Positions 13,596-22,200 of a stretch of 35,766 nucleotides of DNA are shown here, one piece after another. The number at the start of each line of letters is the position of its first letter. Position 1 is the stretch's first letter. The notes under the pieces were generated by a model that searched no databases, had not been told where the DNA came from, and was given only the letters and a program-made list of their open reading frames with translations. This DNA is from a virus: the IMG/VR virus record IMGVR_UViG_3300030329_002907, positions 1 to 35,766 of that record; one strand, written 5' to 3'. Made by a program: the position numbers and the translations under genes.

Positions 13596-14848
13596 TGGCT
13601 ACAGCACCTATATATTGCACACATAAAGAATTAAAGCGTGTCTATCCACAGATAGATGCTTTTGATACTAAAACGCCTGTTTATGGATGGGTATCTGGAT
13701 TAACTGATTTTTATGATAGCAGCTTAGATATATTTTATTCTGTAAATACAGGTCTTATTACAGATTTGTTTTTAGATGGAGCTAAAATAGATAAAATAGC
13801 TTACAATACAACAGAAACAACGCAAGTTAAAACAGCAATTACCCCAGACTTAGCAGCAATAGATGTTGATAGCACATCTTCTTTCGGTGCAAATGATATA
13901 ATTAAGATAGGTGGCGAATATATGCGTGTTACGGCTGTAACAGATGGCGACACTTTAGCAATAGCTACTCCAGGTACAAACAGAGGTTTATTTGGAACTT
14001 CAGCACAACATCACGCCGTTGATACAAGTGTTTACAAGATTATAGACGCTAGTGCAGATATTGCAGATGCTACTTCTGCTGGAAACTCATTAAGTTTTAT
14101 GTATGATACAGGGCTTGATTTATGCTTACTTATAGGTGATGATTTAACTACCAATGATCCAAATGATAACTTAATAGAAGCAGGCGAAGAATTTACTACT
14201 ATGATTACACAGTTTCGCACCGATGCAAGTAGATATTTAGATAGCAAATTAGATCCAAATTTACCCCGTGAACAATTAAAGGATAAGAGTGGTAACTTTG
14301 ATTATATGATAATTCGCAGCTCAGCGTTGATTGCTGCCGCTTTTTTGATTAGATCAAGCGATCCTACCAATGAAGTAGCAAACGCCCTTATGGAAGAAGC
14401 TCAGGGCAATATAGACGCATTAAATGATGGTAAGGCGGCATTATCTTGGCAAACAACTCGTGATGCGTCAAGGGGGATTATTAGGGATGTATCTTATACA
14501 GATGGTAGTGTTCGCCCCGTAGATACAAGGGGAACTTGGAATGGTACATTTGATTTAATACGGGTATTGATTGTAGCTGGCGGTGCATTGGATGGAACAG
14601 CTACATATTCAGTATGGGTTAAAAATTCTGATAAGCTGGGAAATCAACAAGGCAATCAAGTTGTTACTGCCGAAAAAATTAATGGTGATTATCAAGACCT
14701 TGCAGGGGGTTTACAAATAAGATTTGCAGGTGAAGATAAAACTTCAGTTGCTACAGCCACGAATGAATGGGAAATTGAAGTTATGGGTGCATCAGAACAT
14801 ATTGATGCTTCTGGTGTAAAAAGTGTGCATAATTCAAGATGGCTATAA
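13595..14848 (+). CDS. head-tail connector (DUF1320/gp36-like) with extra domains
   Basis: 417 residues. A core at about residues 1-30 and 195-285 (YCTHKELKRVYPQI; FRTDASRYLDSKL, then IRSSALIAAAFLIRSS) fits the helical Mu gp36/DUF1320 connector family, usually about 150 residues. Residues 88-148 are an inserted beta domain (DIIKIGGEYMRVTAV, NRGLFGTSAQHHA) shared with the preceding 509-residue protein. A third, C-terminal beta domain covers about 320-417. It probably bridges portal and tail and carries exposed beta domains. It overlaps the next gene by 10 bases. Confidence 0.55.
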   Translation: MATAPIYCTHKELKRVYPQIDAFDTKTPVYGWVSGLTDFYDSSLDIFYSVNTGLITDLFLDGAKIDKIAYNTTETTQVKTAITPDLAAIDVDSTSSFGANDIIKIGGEYMRVTAVTDGDTLAIATPGTNRGLFGTSAQHHAVDTSVYKIIDASADIADATSAGNSLSFMYDTGLDLCLLIGDDLTTNDPNDNLIEAGEEFTTMITQFRTDASRYLDSKLDPNLPREQLKDKSGNFDYMIIRSSALIAAAFLIRSSDPTNEVANALMEEAQGNIDALNDGKAALSWQTTRDASRGIIRDVSYTDGSVRPVDTRGTWNGTFDLIRVLIVAGGALDGTATYSVWVKNSDKLGNQQGNQVVTAEKINGDYQDLAGGLQIRFAGEDKTSVATATNEWEIEVMGASEHIDASGVKSVHNSRWL

Positions 14849-15270
14849 GTTTTACTAACAACTGGAAGAATATTCTTGATAAATTAGAGAACACGATTCG
14901 TACAGAATTTAAGGGTGCTTTGCCCGTTTATAGGGGTGATAAAGCTCCCGCAGGTTCTACATATTTACAGTTAAATCCTGTTGGTTCGGAATTATTGGAA
15001 TACAATGTTACATCTGAAACAAGAGAATTTACCATACAAATTATGTATTACTTTTTAGAGGCTAATGTGAAAGAAACGGCATTGGATCATATCCTTCGCA
15101 CGGTTTCCAGAATAGAGGCTTTAATACATGATAATATGTCTATGACATTATCGGATAGTTCGCAGGCAATTAATTGTCGGATGCAATCTACAGAACTAAA
15201 TGCAGGTGATGAAGATATGTATGTCGTAGAATGGGAATATAAATGTATGCACTTAGGAAACACAGGTTAA
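14839..15270 (+). CDS. tail terminator / completion-like protein
   Basis: 143 residues. Order (connector, this gene, tail tube), size and pattern fit a tail terminator: an N-terminal helix LDKLENTIRTEF, the strand YLQLNPVGSELLEYN, REFTIQIMYYF, then a helix and EDMYVVEWEYKC. These cap the tail tube and join it to the head. Family by analogy, not by a diagnostic motif. Confidence 0.6.
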   Translation: MAISFTNNWKNILDKLENTIRTEFKGALPVYRGDKAPAGSTYLQLNPVGSELLEYNVTSETREFTIQIMYYFLEANVKETALDHILRTVSRIEALIHDNMSMTLSDSSQAINCRMQSTELNAGDEDMYVVEWEYKCMHLGNTG

Positions 15271-15280
15271 GGAGATAATT

Positions 15281-15448
15281 ATGAAAGTAAAGTTAAAAGA
15301 TAAAAAACTAGATAAAAATTATGGTTTATTTCGCCCTCAAATGAAAGCATTGAATAGAGGGGAAACCATAGAAATTAAAGAAATGCCAACCGAGGCAAAA
15401 ACTTTTTTAGTGAATGTTGGCGAATCAAAAAAGAAAGGAGATAAGTAA
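15281..15448 (+). CDS. small basic protein before the tail tube (55 aa)
   Basis: ATG 15281 follows AAGGAGATAATT. Basic at both ends (MKVKLKDKKLDKNYG; ESKKKGDK), with a short acidic strand in the middle (ETIEIKEMPTEAKTF). Ends TAATG with the tail-tube gene; the AAAGGAG for that gene lies inside its last codons. Unknown role; possible assembly helper. Confidence 0.6.
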   Translation: MKVKLKDKKLDKNYGLFRPQMKALNRGETIEIKEMPTEAKTFLVNVGESKKKGDK

Positions 15449-16497
15449 TGGCAATTAGTTCGGCTGCTTTAAGCCCAAAAGATTTTAGGGTTGCAATACA
15501 ACCACAAACTGCATTAGGAACAGCATTGACAAATGGTATGCTGGAACTTAATGTGGATTCTATTTCACATGGAACTTTAGGTGGAGTAAATAATTACGAT
15601 GTAAAGTCAGGTGGCGGAAGAATCCTGCAAGATGAACATTATTTTCATCAAAATTCAGATTTTGTTTCTGAGATAACGCTTTCAGGAATATATACTGTAG
15701 ATACTTGTTTCCCAATGCTTGAAAACATAACAGGCGATACAAGTGAGCCGTTTACTATTGCATCAAATTATAGCCCTACCACTAATATTAAAACAGGGGC
15801 AACTTTGACGGCAGGCAATAGCGAGCTGCTAACTTTAGCTATTATGCCTCCTGATATACCTACTGATACTGCACCAAGTGATTCTGATGTAATTCTTTAT
15901 AAAGATTGTGTAGTAACTGCATTTTCTTGGAATGGTGATATGGGAACTGATGGTGGTTTAGTTAAATATTCCGTTACATTTAAAACTTATAGCCCTGTGG
16001 GATTAGAAGTAGATGGAAGTGGATATACTATAACGCCTTATACATTAGTTGCTGCACAAACACTTACTATGGGTGATTGGCAAACGCCAGCAAATAGAGC
16101 AATAGGCGGTCAGGCAGATGTAATGGTTAATTCATTTACAATGAATCTTGAAAATGATGCAGTATTTATGGGTAGAGGAGCAAGCGGTGTTCCAGAGGCT
16201 ATTGGAAGGGGTTCAGAATTTTCAGCAACAGCAGATATAAATGTTAAGTATGATGATGAAAGTGCTGATATGCTTAATATGTTTCAAGCTGCGACTTCAG
16301 GTGCTACTACTGGAAATACTATTATGTCTAATGCTTCAACACCTGCTACAGGTGCAAGTTGGGGTTTTCAGTTTCCACAATCTGTATTTACAAGTGTAGC
16401 CTTATCTGAGGGTGATGTTATGGCTATAGATGCTTCTGTAAAAATGGTGGGCTATGGCAATGGAACAAATACAACCTGTGCAACAATAGCGGATTAA
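15448..16497 (+). CDS. major tail tube protein
   Basis: 349 residues, low in Lys, beta-rich, with N-terminal AISSAALSPKDFRVAIQPQT, a middle FSWNGDMGTDGGLVKYSVTFKT strand set and repeats of SFTMNLENDA / ADINVKYDDE type. Position just before the tail chaperone and tape measure is diagnostic of the tube protein of siphoviruses. Hexamer rings would stack along the tape measure. Larger than lambda gpV, so it probably carries an extra surface domain. Confidence 0.75.
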   Translation: MAISSAALSPKDFRVAIQPQTALGTALTNGMLELNVDSISHGTLGGVNNYDVKSGGGRILQDEHYFHQNSDFVSEITLSGIYTVDTCFPMLENITGDTSEPFTIASNYSPTTNIKTGATLTAGNSELLTLAIMPPDIPTDTAPSDSDVILYKDCVVTAFSWNGDMGTDGGLVKYSVTFKTYSPVGLEVDGSGYTITPYTLVAAQTLTMGDWQTPANRAIGGQADVMVNSFTMNLENDAVFMGRGASGVPEAIGRGSEFSATADINVKYDDESADMLNMFQAATSGATTGNTIMSNASTPATGASWGFQFPQSVFTSVALSEGDVMAIDASVKMVGYGNGTNTTCATIAD

Positions 16498-16499
16498 TT

Positions 16500-16790
16500 A
16501 TGAAGAAACTTAAACTAAAAACAGGGCGTGAGATCGGTATTAAAGATATTGGGCTTGACGAGAGAGATGAAATGCTTGATAGCGTTGAATATGTGTATGA
16601 TGAAAAGGGTGCTATTAATGGTGTAAAGATGATGCACTCCACGATAACCAAATGGTTAAGATTGGGTTTGAATGGTCAGGCTACCGATGAGTTTATTCTT
16701 GGCTTGGATTTTGAAGAAAGAACTGAAATCTTCCTCAAGATGCAAGAAATGCTGCTAACGGGGGAAGGGAACGCCTCCAAGTCGAAATAA
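16500..16790 (+). CDS. tail assembly chaperone, short form (gpG-like)
   Basis: 96 residues: N-terminal KLKTGREIGIKDIGLDERDE, then helices (LRLGLNGQATDEF, ERTEIFLKMQEMLLTG) and a short Gly/Ser/Lys end. It lies between tail tube and tape measure, where siphoviruses encode gpG and the frameshifted gpG-T that hold the tape measure before tube assembly. A -1 frame opens at 16727 and runs past the stop to 17215, as expected for that pair. Confidence 0.8.
   Translation: MKKLKLKTGREIGIKDIGLDERDEMLDSVEYVYDEKGAINGVKMMHSTITKWLRLGLNGQATDEFILGLDFEERTEIFLKMQEMLLTGEGNASKSK
16758..16772 (+). other. probable -1 frameshift site
   Basis: In the gpG-like frame the codons are ACG GGG GAA GGG AAC. The G run lets tRNA-Gly on GGG (16761-16763) re-pair perfectly one base back. 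The -1 frame is open only from 16727 and the zero frame stops at 16788, so the shift must fall in this 64-base gap. The heptamer is not the lambda GGGAAAG. A small CCAT/ATGG hairpin follows at about 16795-16807. Confidence 0.55.
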
Positions 16791-17215
16791 ACATCCATGC
16801 GGAATGGTGTGGGGGCTGTAAATATCATACATTTCCGTATGAAGCACAACTGCCTATTAAAATAGACGGTATTTATGAAGTACGCAATTTTACTTGTAAA
16901 GAAGATGTATGGGAAATAATTGATTTATTAATTAGAGAGGCTAATGAATACAATGAACAGGGTAAAGAGTTTGATATTGCAAAATCCGTCAATGCTCAAT
17001 TACCCTTTTTTTGTTGTAAAAATATAGTGCATGATAGAGAAATACAAAAAGATATTGAACGATATGTATATTGTGAGCAGTTTGGAATTTCACCGTATCC
17101 TGGTAGTTACGGGGAACAACCTGCGAAATGGGTGGATAGGGCGTTTATTATTAAAAATACCCTTGCTAAAAAACAAAAGGATCAAATAGATGGCACAAGA
17201 AAAAATAACAATTAA
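16763..17215 (+). CDS. tail chaperone frameshift extension (gpT-like)
   Basis: Open in the -1 frame from 16727 to a stop at 17215, with no ATG, GTG or TTG before the GTG at 17027, so it is best read as the extension made by -1 shifting. From 16763 it adds 150 residues to gpG residues 1-88, giving about 238. It carries EWCGGCKYH, FTC, FFCCKN and YVYCEQFG: at least six cysteines, unlike lambda gpT, suggesting a metal site. The C-terminus is basic (LAKKQKDQIDGTRKN) and overlaps the tape-measure start by 26 bases, as in other phages. Confidence 0.7.
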   Translation, partial: GRERLQVEINIHAEWCGGCKYHTFPYEAQLPIKIDGIYEVRNFTCKEDVWEIIDLLIREANEYNEQGKEFDIAKSVNAQLPFFCCKNIVHDREIQKDIERYVYCEQFGISPYPGSYGEQPAKWVDRAFIIKNTLAKKQKDQIDGTRKNNN

Positions 17216-19241
17216 ATTTGAGCCACAGGGGCATACAAAGTTAATACAAGCATTAAACAATCTTCATAAAGCACAGAAGGGTGTAACAGTAGGTGCGAAT
17301 GGAACAACAAATGCAGTTAAAAAGTTTAGTGGTGTTGCCGCAGGGCTTACCGCAAAATTAAAATTACAAAATATAACTTGGAAGCAGCTTGGGGTTTCAA
17401 GCGATATTCTTAAAAAAGCATATCAAGGTAATAGGCTTGCTTTAGAAAAATTAAAATTAGCAATGCAGGATACAACAAAAGCAGGTTTATTCCAAACAAA
17501 TTCAAACAGGCTGCTTTCTAATTCATTTGCTACACTTCGATCCCAACTATTGCTTGTTGCTTTTGCATCAACATTGTTTGCACAAACCCTAGGTAGGTTA
17601 ATGAAGGCTGCTGTAGATCAGCAAGATGCAGAGCTAAAACTAGCTGCATCATTAGGCAGAACATCCAAAGAATTGTTAAATCATGCATCAGCTATGCAGC
17701 AAGTTACAAAATTTGGAGATGAAACAGTAATATCGGCTCAATCTATGATTGCAGCATTTATTAAGGATGAGGAATCTGTAAAGGCTTTAACTGAGGCAAC
17801 CATAGATTTGGCGGCAGCAAAAGGAATGGATTTGACGGCAGCAGCAGATTTGGTCGCTAAAAGCGTAGGTTCTTCTACAAATGCATTATCTAGGTATGGA
17901 ATTGCTGCAACTGGAGCTGCAAAATCAACAGAAAGAGCTGAAAGCATAGTTAAGAATATAAGCGTTTTATATGGAGGTCAAGCTAAAGCTCAAGCAGAAG
18001 GCTATGCAGGAACTATAGAAGGAATGAAAAATGCGATAGGTGATGCTGCTGAATCAATAGGAGAGTTGATAGCTCCAGCCATAATAACATTTTCTACATT
18101 GCTTAAAAATTTATCCAATATGATAGAACTTGCAACAGATGGTTTACATACTATTGCTGTTGCTACAGATAATTTCTTTTTTGGTCTTACATCTATAAAA
18201 AAGGCTACTGTTGATTATTCTAGCGATCTTGCAGTTTTTCAGGAAGGTTTATCCGATTTAAGTTTTGGTGAGATTACAGATGAGCTAGAACAAATGGAGA
18301 ATATGTTTAAAAAAAATAATAAAACTTCTAATGAGGGGAGCGTCTTTTTAAATAAGAACAGGAAAGATATTAATGCTCTAATAGCACCTGTTCAGGCTTT
18401 AGCAGCAAGCACAGGTCAATTAAATAATGGAAATAGTGAAATGGTTGCTACATCAGAAGCATTAGCAAATGCAATGGCACATGAATTAGATATAGCAGAT
18501 AGGTTAAAAATAATTGAAGGCGAAAGAATAAAGCGTCAAGCGACTGCACAAGAGCTATATTCGAAGACAGGAGAAGCACAAGCATCTAATACAAGAGCTA
18601 TGATAGAATGGGTTAAGCAAAATGAAAATGCATTTGAATCTACATCTGCATATCTTTCTGTATTAAAAATGCTAGAAAATCAATTAAATAAAACAGGCGA
18701 AGGATGGACTGCTCAGGCTAGCATTGCTGGTTCTTCTATGGGAAAAATATCTAAATCGTTAGTAACTATGTCTAAAGATAATTTCAATCAAACTCAAATG
18801 GCTTTACAGTTAGGTAAAGCAGAGGGAATTGCTAATATAGTAGTAGGTGCATCAACAGCTATAAAGGCAAAAGGATTGCTTGGGGTTTTAGAGGGCGTTG
18901 CTATTATGTCATCAGGAATGGCATTGATAGCAAATATAGATCGACAGATAGCTGCTGCTAAATCGGCTGGAAAGTTTGAACAGGGTGGTTTAATAGGTGG
19001 TAGAAGACATTCGCAGGGTGGTACTATGATTGAAGCGGAACAGGGTGAATTTGTTATAAATCGAAATGCGGTTGAATCTATTGGATTAGAAAATTTAAAC
19101 AGGATGAATCAAACAGGGGGTGGTGGTGCGATTAATGTTTCTATTTCTGGTAATGTTATGTCGCAGGACTTTGTTGAAGGCGAATTAGCAGAACAAATTA
19201 AAGAAGCAGTTCGCAGAGGAACTGATTTTGGTGTTGGATAA
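17190..19241 (+). CDS. tail tape measure protein
   Basis: 683 residues, alpha-helical, Ala/Gln/Lys-rich. Hydrophobic stretches at about 118-133, 292-307 and 555-590 may insert in the host membrane during ejection. The C-terminus has the common tape-measure ending: FEQGGLIGGRRHSQGG, then EAEQGEFVINRNAVESIG. By the usual 0.15 nm per residue, the tail would be near 100 nm. It follows the chaperone pair and precedes the large tail-tip gene (TAATG). No lysozyme or peptidase motif seen. Confidence 0.85.
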   Translation: MAQEKITIKFEPQGHTKLIQALNNLHKAQKGVTVGANGTTNAVKKFSGVAAGLTAKLKLQNITWKQLGVSSDILKKAYQGNRLALEKLKLAMQDTTKAGLFQTNSNRLLSNSFATLRSQLLLVAFASTLFAQTLGRLMKAAVDQQDAELKLAASLGRTSKELLNHASAMQQVTKFGDETVISAQSMIAAFIKDEESVKALTEATIDLAAAKGMDLTAAADLVAKSVGSSTNALSRYGIAATGAAKSTERAESIVKNISVLYGGQAKAQAEGYAGTIEGMKNAIGDAAESIGELIAPAIITFSTLLKNLSNMIELATDGLHTIAVATDNFFFGLTSIKKATVDYSSDLAVFQEGLSDLSFGEITDELEQMENMFKKNNKTSNEGSVFLNKNRKDINALIAPVQALAASTGQLNNGNSEMVATSEALANAMAHELDIADRLKIIEGERIKRQATAQELYSKTGEAQASNTRAMIEWVKQNENAFESTSAYLSVLKMLENQLNKTGEGWTAQASIAGSSMGKISKSLVTMSKDNFNQTQMALQLGKAEGIANIVVGASTAIKAKGLLGVLEGVAIMSSGMALIANIDRQIAAAKSAGKFEQGGLIGGRRHSQGGTMIEAEQGEFVINRNAVESIGLENLNRMNQTGGGGAINVSISGNVMSQDFVEGELAEQIKEAVRRGTDFGVG

Positions 19242-22200
19242 TGGCAGTACCTAATAATTTTTATAGAGATATTCAGGGCAAAAATATACAAATATTTCCT
19301 GTTGTTCGCATTAGTAATGCAACGGGTGTCGATATAAGACTTAGCACTAACTCTGTTTCTTACCCTATTGGTTCTCCAGATAGCCCAAGCGTGCATTGGA
19401 TGCCTACTTTAGTTAGCCTTCCTGCTATTAGGGAATCAGTAGATTTAGAAAATAGAAACTATAGAATATCTAATTTAACATTAAATATTTCAAATGTGCC
19501 ATATGATGGTAAAAGATTTACTGAGTTATTTAATAATTCTCTAACAAATGCAGAGGTTCGCATATGGTGGATTAGCCCAAGCGTTACCCATGTTCTTGCA
19601 TACGATCAAGGTGGGGAATACTTTGATGATTCTGCAATGCAGGTGTTTTATGGTAAGGTTCGCAGATATACTCACGATGACGAGAAAGTTCAAGTTATTG
19701 TTGAAGATCAAAGCCAATCTATTTTTGATAAACAAGTTCCAAATAAATCTACAGGTGGTGAGGTTAATGTGCCTGAAAAATTTAGAAATAAGCCACTACC
19801 TATTGTGTATGGAGTTGTTGATAAAAGCCCTGTTATGCCCTATTTTCAGGAAGTGGAAGGTGATACCTTAAAATACAAACTATTAGCATCATATCCAGCA
19901 ACAGATGATAATATAACTATTGATGGAATTAAGCAATTTAGAACAAACGATTTAGATCAATTAGGTGTTACAGTAAGGCAATCTACACTATACTTTTACG
20001 ATAATAATACTTATTTCAATGTATCGCAAACATTTGAAAATATAGATGATGGTGCTGAAAACTTTACGCCTAAAGCAGCCGATGGGGTTATTGAATTAGA
20101 AGGCGACATATTGGAAGAAGGCGATGATTCTAATAGTGTTGGAAATGATACTACAGCAGGTAGGTTAAGGGTCGTTCAAATAAGGGATTATGAGAAAGCT
20201 ACAGCAATACCTTGGCAAGATGGAGTTGGAGATAATTATATAGAGTTTGAAAGTGCAGATGGTGCTATAGGTAGAATAGATGGAATGATTCATGTTAAAG
20301 AAGCTGGTGAATATACGAGCTATGGTACATTTGGTTTCTTTAAATTAAAATTACAGGATATGGAATTGCCTAATAATATATCCGAAGGTGAAGAACCAAC
20401 TACAAAGGTTTATATTCGTGGAAACAATTTTAGCTATAGTAGTGCTGGGAATAGCCCCGACGATGAAAATGTAAATCCACCTTGGAGTAGTGGAACTGAT
20501 GAAAATTTTAGAACAAATTGGGGTGTATCTGTAAACACTTCTTTATCTGTTAATCATGTAAATAATCAGGATGTAAATACAACAAGGCAATCTTTTGGAT
20601 TTTATCAAACCAAATACATAACTTCCACAGGATTAACAGAATTTGATTTTATTGATGACAATGAAAATGAAATCTTTAAAACCTTGCAACAGTACACCCA
20701 TATTAATGTTGGTATTCCGCTACATTATAACAGCACTAATGAAGATGCTTATTCTGGCGAAACAGATTTGTTTGTGCATTTCACCTTATATGACTTTAAG
20801 ATGAAACATTCGTTTCTAGTAGATGGAATCAATGATAAGGAATTTTATGCTAATGTTTTTGGAAGGAGTATAAATGCTTCTGATAAAAGATGTAGATGGG
20901 CATATTATATTATAAGTGATTTGCTAAAAAGTGAATTAGGTTATGAAAAATCTATACCATATATTGCAACAGATAACGAAACACTTTACCCTATAGATAG
21001 TGATCCAGGCACAGATCATTTAGATTTTACTTTAGATAAAAAAATAAGCTCAAAAAAACTTATAGAAGATATATCATCTGTTAGTTCGCTAATACCACAT
21101 TTTGATAATATGGGTAACTTTAAACTAGACTATATAAAGCCTGTTTACACTTTAGACGATGGGCTGATAGTTCAAGCATCGGATGTAATTAGCCATAGTT
21201 ATTCACGAACAAAAATAGAAGATGTTTATACAAAGGTAATTGTAAAGTATAAATATGACTATGCTAGGGATAACTTAATGTTAGAATCTAAGCATACAGC
21301 TATTAGAAAGTGGGATGCGGATAACGAACTAAATGTAGGTGGTTTTCACAATTTTGAACTATATGGTGGCTCAGGTTCTATTTTGCAGGATTATGTATAT
21401 GACTATTATAGTTTTCCAAATACAAGTAATGCCGATTCTACGCTAGTTATTGAAGATGATAGAAGTAAGTATATACGGGATACTAATACAGCCAATAATT
21501 ACGCAAAATGGCTCTTATTTTGGCATTGTAATCAACACTTGATAATGAAGATAAGATTACCCCTTAAATACTTGTATTTAGAAGTAGGAAACATTATTGG
21601 TTTTGATAAACAAATAGGTGATGTTAAGCCTTATGGAATAAAGTATGATAGGAATATAGATTATCAGGATACTACGGTAATTGGGCATATGATAAATGGG
21701 CAACAAGCATTTCCGCATTTTATGGTTACAAGCCTTTCAAAAACCCTAAAATATGTAGAAGTAGAAGTAATACAGATGCACAATTTATCAAATAATATTA
21801 TTACAGCAGGTGCGATAGGCGGTGCAGTAAACTTAGATGCTTATGGGCGTGAACCTATTAATATTAATTCTGAGGCAACATATTCTGATGGTAGTGAGAT
21901 TTATGCAACTCCAACTGGGGATGAAGGTATATGCGGTATCTTAGACACAGAAGAATATGTATATAATAATGATAATTATGATCCGCTAGCCGATCCAAAT
22001 ACAGCTATAACCAATGATGGTTTATATGATGAAACTCTATGGAATCAGTTAGGCATAGTTGGGGGTAAGACAACCCCGCAAGCATACGAAGGCAGTATGA
22101 CACATTTCGCATTTGATACATTATCTTCAGCACAAACATATTATAATAATTTTCATGAACAGCTAGAAGAGCAACAGGGCTTTCCTACAAATACAGTATG

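Noticed and set aside
17738-17947. Minus-strand frame within the tape measure gene
   Set aside because: Shadow of Ala-rich codons.
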